64,000 bases of DNA from Pyrenopolyporus hunteri (lineage: Eukaryota; Ascomycota; Sordariomycetes; Xylariales; Hypoxylaceae), in NCBI GenBank assembly GCA_902806595.1, contig CADCXC010000005.1, positions 1,426,001 through 1,490,000 of the forward strand. Direction: 5' to 3'. Positions 60,701-64,000 of the stretch are shown here, one piece after another. Numbering within the stretch: position 1 is the first letter of the stretch; each line of letters begins with the position of its first letter. The notes under the pieces were generated by a model. That model was not told the DNA's origin, searched no databases, and saw only the letters and a program-made list of their open reading frames with translations. Made by a program: the position numbers and the translations under genes.

Positions 60701-63700
60701 TTTTATAGTGTACGTTTTATTTTTTAAATAATACGAAATAATTTTTTTTATCGAACGAATTAATCGATTTTAAATTTTTATTATATTATTTTTTAATGTT
60801 AATTTAAATTTCGATATAAATACATTTAATTTAATTATAATCGATAATAATATAATATTAAATATATTTATAATAATTTTTAACGATAATTTATTTAATT
60901 TATCGCTTTTAAATAATGTTTTATTATATATTAAATCGATTAATATTAATAATATTTAATTATTTAAAAAAAAATATTCGAAAGTATTTTTCGAATTTAT
61001 TAAAAAAAATTTTATTAAATTAACGAGTTATAATAAAAATATTATATTCGATTAAAAATTATTTATTAACGATGGTAAATTTTACGAAAAGTTTAAATTA
61101 TTTTATATTAAAATACGATGCGATTACGATTTACGAAAATATTTTTTAATGTTTTAATTATTAATATTTATAAGTTAAATAATTAAAAAAAATTTCCCGG
61201 GTATTAATACGTTTTTAATGTATTTTAAAATAATATAAAATTACGTTTTAAACTTTTTTAAAAAGATAAAACACGAGTTTTTATTCGAAAGATTTTACGT
61301 AAATATAATAATTATTTAATAATAAAATATATATTAAATTATATAAAATTTATATAAATTATTTAATAAAAAATTATTTTATTAAAATTAATTATAGTTA
61401 AAAAAATACGTTAAATATTAAAATTTTTCGTAGTTAATTTATAACGCGATTTAATTTAAATATATTTAAATATATTTTTAAATTTAAAATAAACGACGTT
61501 ATAAATTATAAAAAATTATTTAAATATAAAACGAAATTATCGTTTTAATATATAATACATTTATACGTTATAATTATATTATTTATAATTTTTTTTATTT
61601 TCGACGAAAAAAATTTAACGTTATTTATTACATGTAAAAATTCGTAAAAATTAAATTAAACGTTTTTAATTAAAATTAATATAAATTAAATATATTAAAA
61701 GTTAAAATTTTAACGAAATATAAATAAAAAATAATTAAATTAATTAAAAAAATAAATTTTAACGATTTATTATTTTTATTATTATAACGTATAAAAAATT
61801 TATTTAAATTATCGAACGATTTCGATTTCGATATATAAAGTCGAAATATTTAATAATTGTTTTATAATAATTTAAATTAAAAAAATATAACGAATATATA
61901 TAATATTATTTTTAAAAAATTTTATAAAAATGTTTAAAATAATATTAATAACGATATTATTTTTAATAATAATATTAAATAAAATAAAAAATTAAATAAA
62001 TATAATATTAATTTTAATAACGATATTAATAAAATAATATAAATTATATTTTAAATAAAATTTCGAATTTTTAAACGTTAACGAATTAATCGAAGAAATA
62101 AATTCGAAGTCGATAATATAATTAAAATTTTTTTATAAAAAAGATAATTTTTTTAAAAAAAAATAAAGATTAAAAAAAAAATAAAGTTTATAATAACGTA
62201 AAAAAAATAAACGAAAATATAACGTAAATTTTAAGCGATTAAATTAATAAAAAAAAATATTTATAAAAATAATTTTAATTTTAAAAATATTAATTTTAAA
62301 TATAATAATAAAAGGAATAATGTAAATTAAATATTTAATAAAAGTAAAAATTTTATAATATATTTTATAAAATAAATAAATTTATATCGTATAAATTATT
62401 ATTAATATACGAATTAATTTTTAATGAATTATTATTTATATTTTATAATTAAAATGAATTTTTTTATTATTATTTTTATAATATATAATTTATATACGAG
62501 TAAATTTATATAAATTATTTATTTATATTAATAATATTTTATAATAATTTAAGTATATATTTAACGTTATTATTTAAAATTTTTAAAAGGATTTTTTTTA
62601 ATATTAAATTAATAAAAATTTTATTTTTTTTAAATTTTAATTATTAATTTTACGTTTAATAACGTTAAATTTTTCGAAAAAATAATTATTTATTTAACGT
62701 TAAATATTTTTTATTAAATTTAAATTAAAATTATTTTAAAGTAATATTATATATTAAATATTAATATTAACGAAATAAAATTTTATTTTTATATTTTTAT
62801 AAATTAAAATATTATTTAATTAAAATTACGTATTAAAATATTTTTAATTTTATTCGTTAATTAAAAATACGATATATTAATTAAATTTACAAAACGTAAT
62901 ATTTTTATTATTTTAAAATAAAATGTTAAAAAATTTTAATTTATTATTAATAAAAAAACTTTAAAATATTTAATTTATTTTTTTTTATTAATAATTATTA
63001 TTTTATATCTTCGTAATTATACGAAATTATTTAAAATTTATTATATAAATTAATGTAAATAAAAATAAAATCGTTAAAAATAATATATATTATAATATTT
63101 TAACTTTAATTATTAATATTTAATCGATATTTAAAAGTTTTATAAAAATATTTAATACGTTTATTACGTAATTTAAATGTAAGTGTAATTTTTTAACGTT
63201 ATATAGGACGTTTTTTATTAAAACGATTTAAAAATTAAATAATAAAATTATTATTTATATATTATAATAATTTAACGAAAAAACGTATATTTTTTTATAA
63301 TATAATAAAATATTTATTAATAAAATTATAAATACGTAATTTAATTTAAATATAAAATTTTATAATTTTAAATTTAAATCGATAAAATTAATTTTTACGT
63401 TTATTAATAATAATTTTATTTAAAAATATAATAAATATATTTTAAAGTTTATTTTTAAATATTTTAAATAAAAAATCGATATAAACGATTATAATTTAAT
63501 AAAATAAATAATTTAATTTATTTAAAATTTTTTCGTAATTTTATTTTATAATATAATATAATATATATATAATTTATTATTTATTATAATTAAAATTTAA
63601 TTTAAAGATATTTTTTATTTAATTAAATATTTTATAAAATATTTAACGAATATTTTTAAAAAAAATTTATCGAAATTATTACGTTTCGATATATTCGATA

Positions 63701-64000
63701 TAATTTTTAAAATAATTAATATTTATAGTAAATTAAAAAAAATTATAAAAAATATATATAATATTTAATATATTCGATTCGAATAAAATTAAAAATATTA
63801 TAAATAAATCGTTTAAAAAAATATCGAATAAACGATATTATTTATAATTATAAAATAAAATTTTTAATGTTATATTAATATAAAATTAATTAAAAATATA
63901 TCGAATGTAAAAAATATACGTATATAACGAAAATAACGTAACGAAAAATATCATCGAATATATAAATTTCGTATTAAATTAATAAAAAATATTTCGAATT
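54700..64000. repeat. Extreme AT-rich, RIP-like isochore without ORFs
   Basis: About 9.3 kb composed almost wholly of A and T, with no reading frame of note on either strand, running off the window end. Remaining C is nearly always followed by G (ACG, TCG), while CpA and TpG are very rare. Loss of CpA/TpG in favour of TpA is the signature of fungal repeat-induced point mutation, so this is probably one or more transposons mutated beyond recognition. I could not identify the original element. A centromere-flanking or subtelomeric position is possible but not shown. Confidence 0.85.
54883..54954. repeat. 18-bp tandem repeat at the isochore edge
   Basis: Four consecutive copies of AAATTTTAAGATTATTTT; the first three are identical and the fourth is changed at two positions. 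It sits just inside the AT-rich block. Confidence 0.85.

Noticed and set aside
54700..64000. AT-rich block as an inserted piece of mitochondrial DNA
   Set aside because: No mitochondrial gene, tRNA or group I intron feature is visible, and the CpG-only distribution of cytosine points to mutation of nuclear repeats.

Overview
The window looks like nuclear DNA of a filamentous ascomycete (Pezizomycotina, probably Sordariomycetes; inferred). The evidence is short GT-AG introns with CTAAC-type branch sites, fungal-specific families (SAT4/PTH11-like rhodopsin-domain protein, GH55 glucanase, DHA2 transporter, a Myb-like regulator, Mip1-type mitochondrial polymerase with a long C-terminal tail), and a terminal block of extreme AT richness of the kind left by repeat-induced point mutation (RIP). 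No bacterial operon structure, rRNA or CRISPR array is present. All gene models were spliced by hand: junctions were accepted only where donor, acceptor, reading phase and family homology agreed.

Layout. 1-8.8 kb: a neurochondrin-family gene (minus) diverges from a CLC chloride transport protein (plus). 8.6-10.3 kb: a Slx8-like RING/SIM ubiquitin ligase (minus), convergent with CLC. 12.6-14.5 kb: a 14-TM DHA2 MFS transporter (minus). 17.1-20.7 kb: mitochondrial DNA polymerase gamma (plus). 22.7-24.2 kb: a SAT4-type membrane protein (plus). 24.2-30.1 kb: gene-poor, holding a tRNA-like relic, a run of stem-loops and one small spliced gene for a single-pass, proline-rich protein. 30.1-31.3 kb: Scs3/FIT2 (minus). 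32.4-35.1 kb: secreted GH55 beta-1,3-glucanase (minus). 39.1-42.7 kb: an intronless RutA-like pyrimidine monooxygenase (minus), a divergent Ap4A phosphorylase (plus) and a tightly convergent Myb-like protein (minus). 48.3-49.2 kb: a class I glutamine amidotransferase (plus). 51.3-53.3 kb: an F-box/WD40 protein (minus). 54.7-64.0 kb: an AT isochore without ORFs, running off the window.

The genes are mostly unrelated housekeeping and accessory functions; I see no biosynthetic cluster. The points most worth a second look are a bacterial-type RutA enzyme in a fungal chromosome, a CLC protein with glutamine at the proton-glutamate position, an AT isochore whose remaining cytosines sit almost only in CpG, a short spliced membrane/polyproline gene, a cluster of five hairpins, abrupt GC spikes inside three genes, and a dispersed palindromic TACCTAGGTA-type motif in the intergenic DNA.
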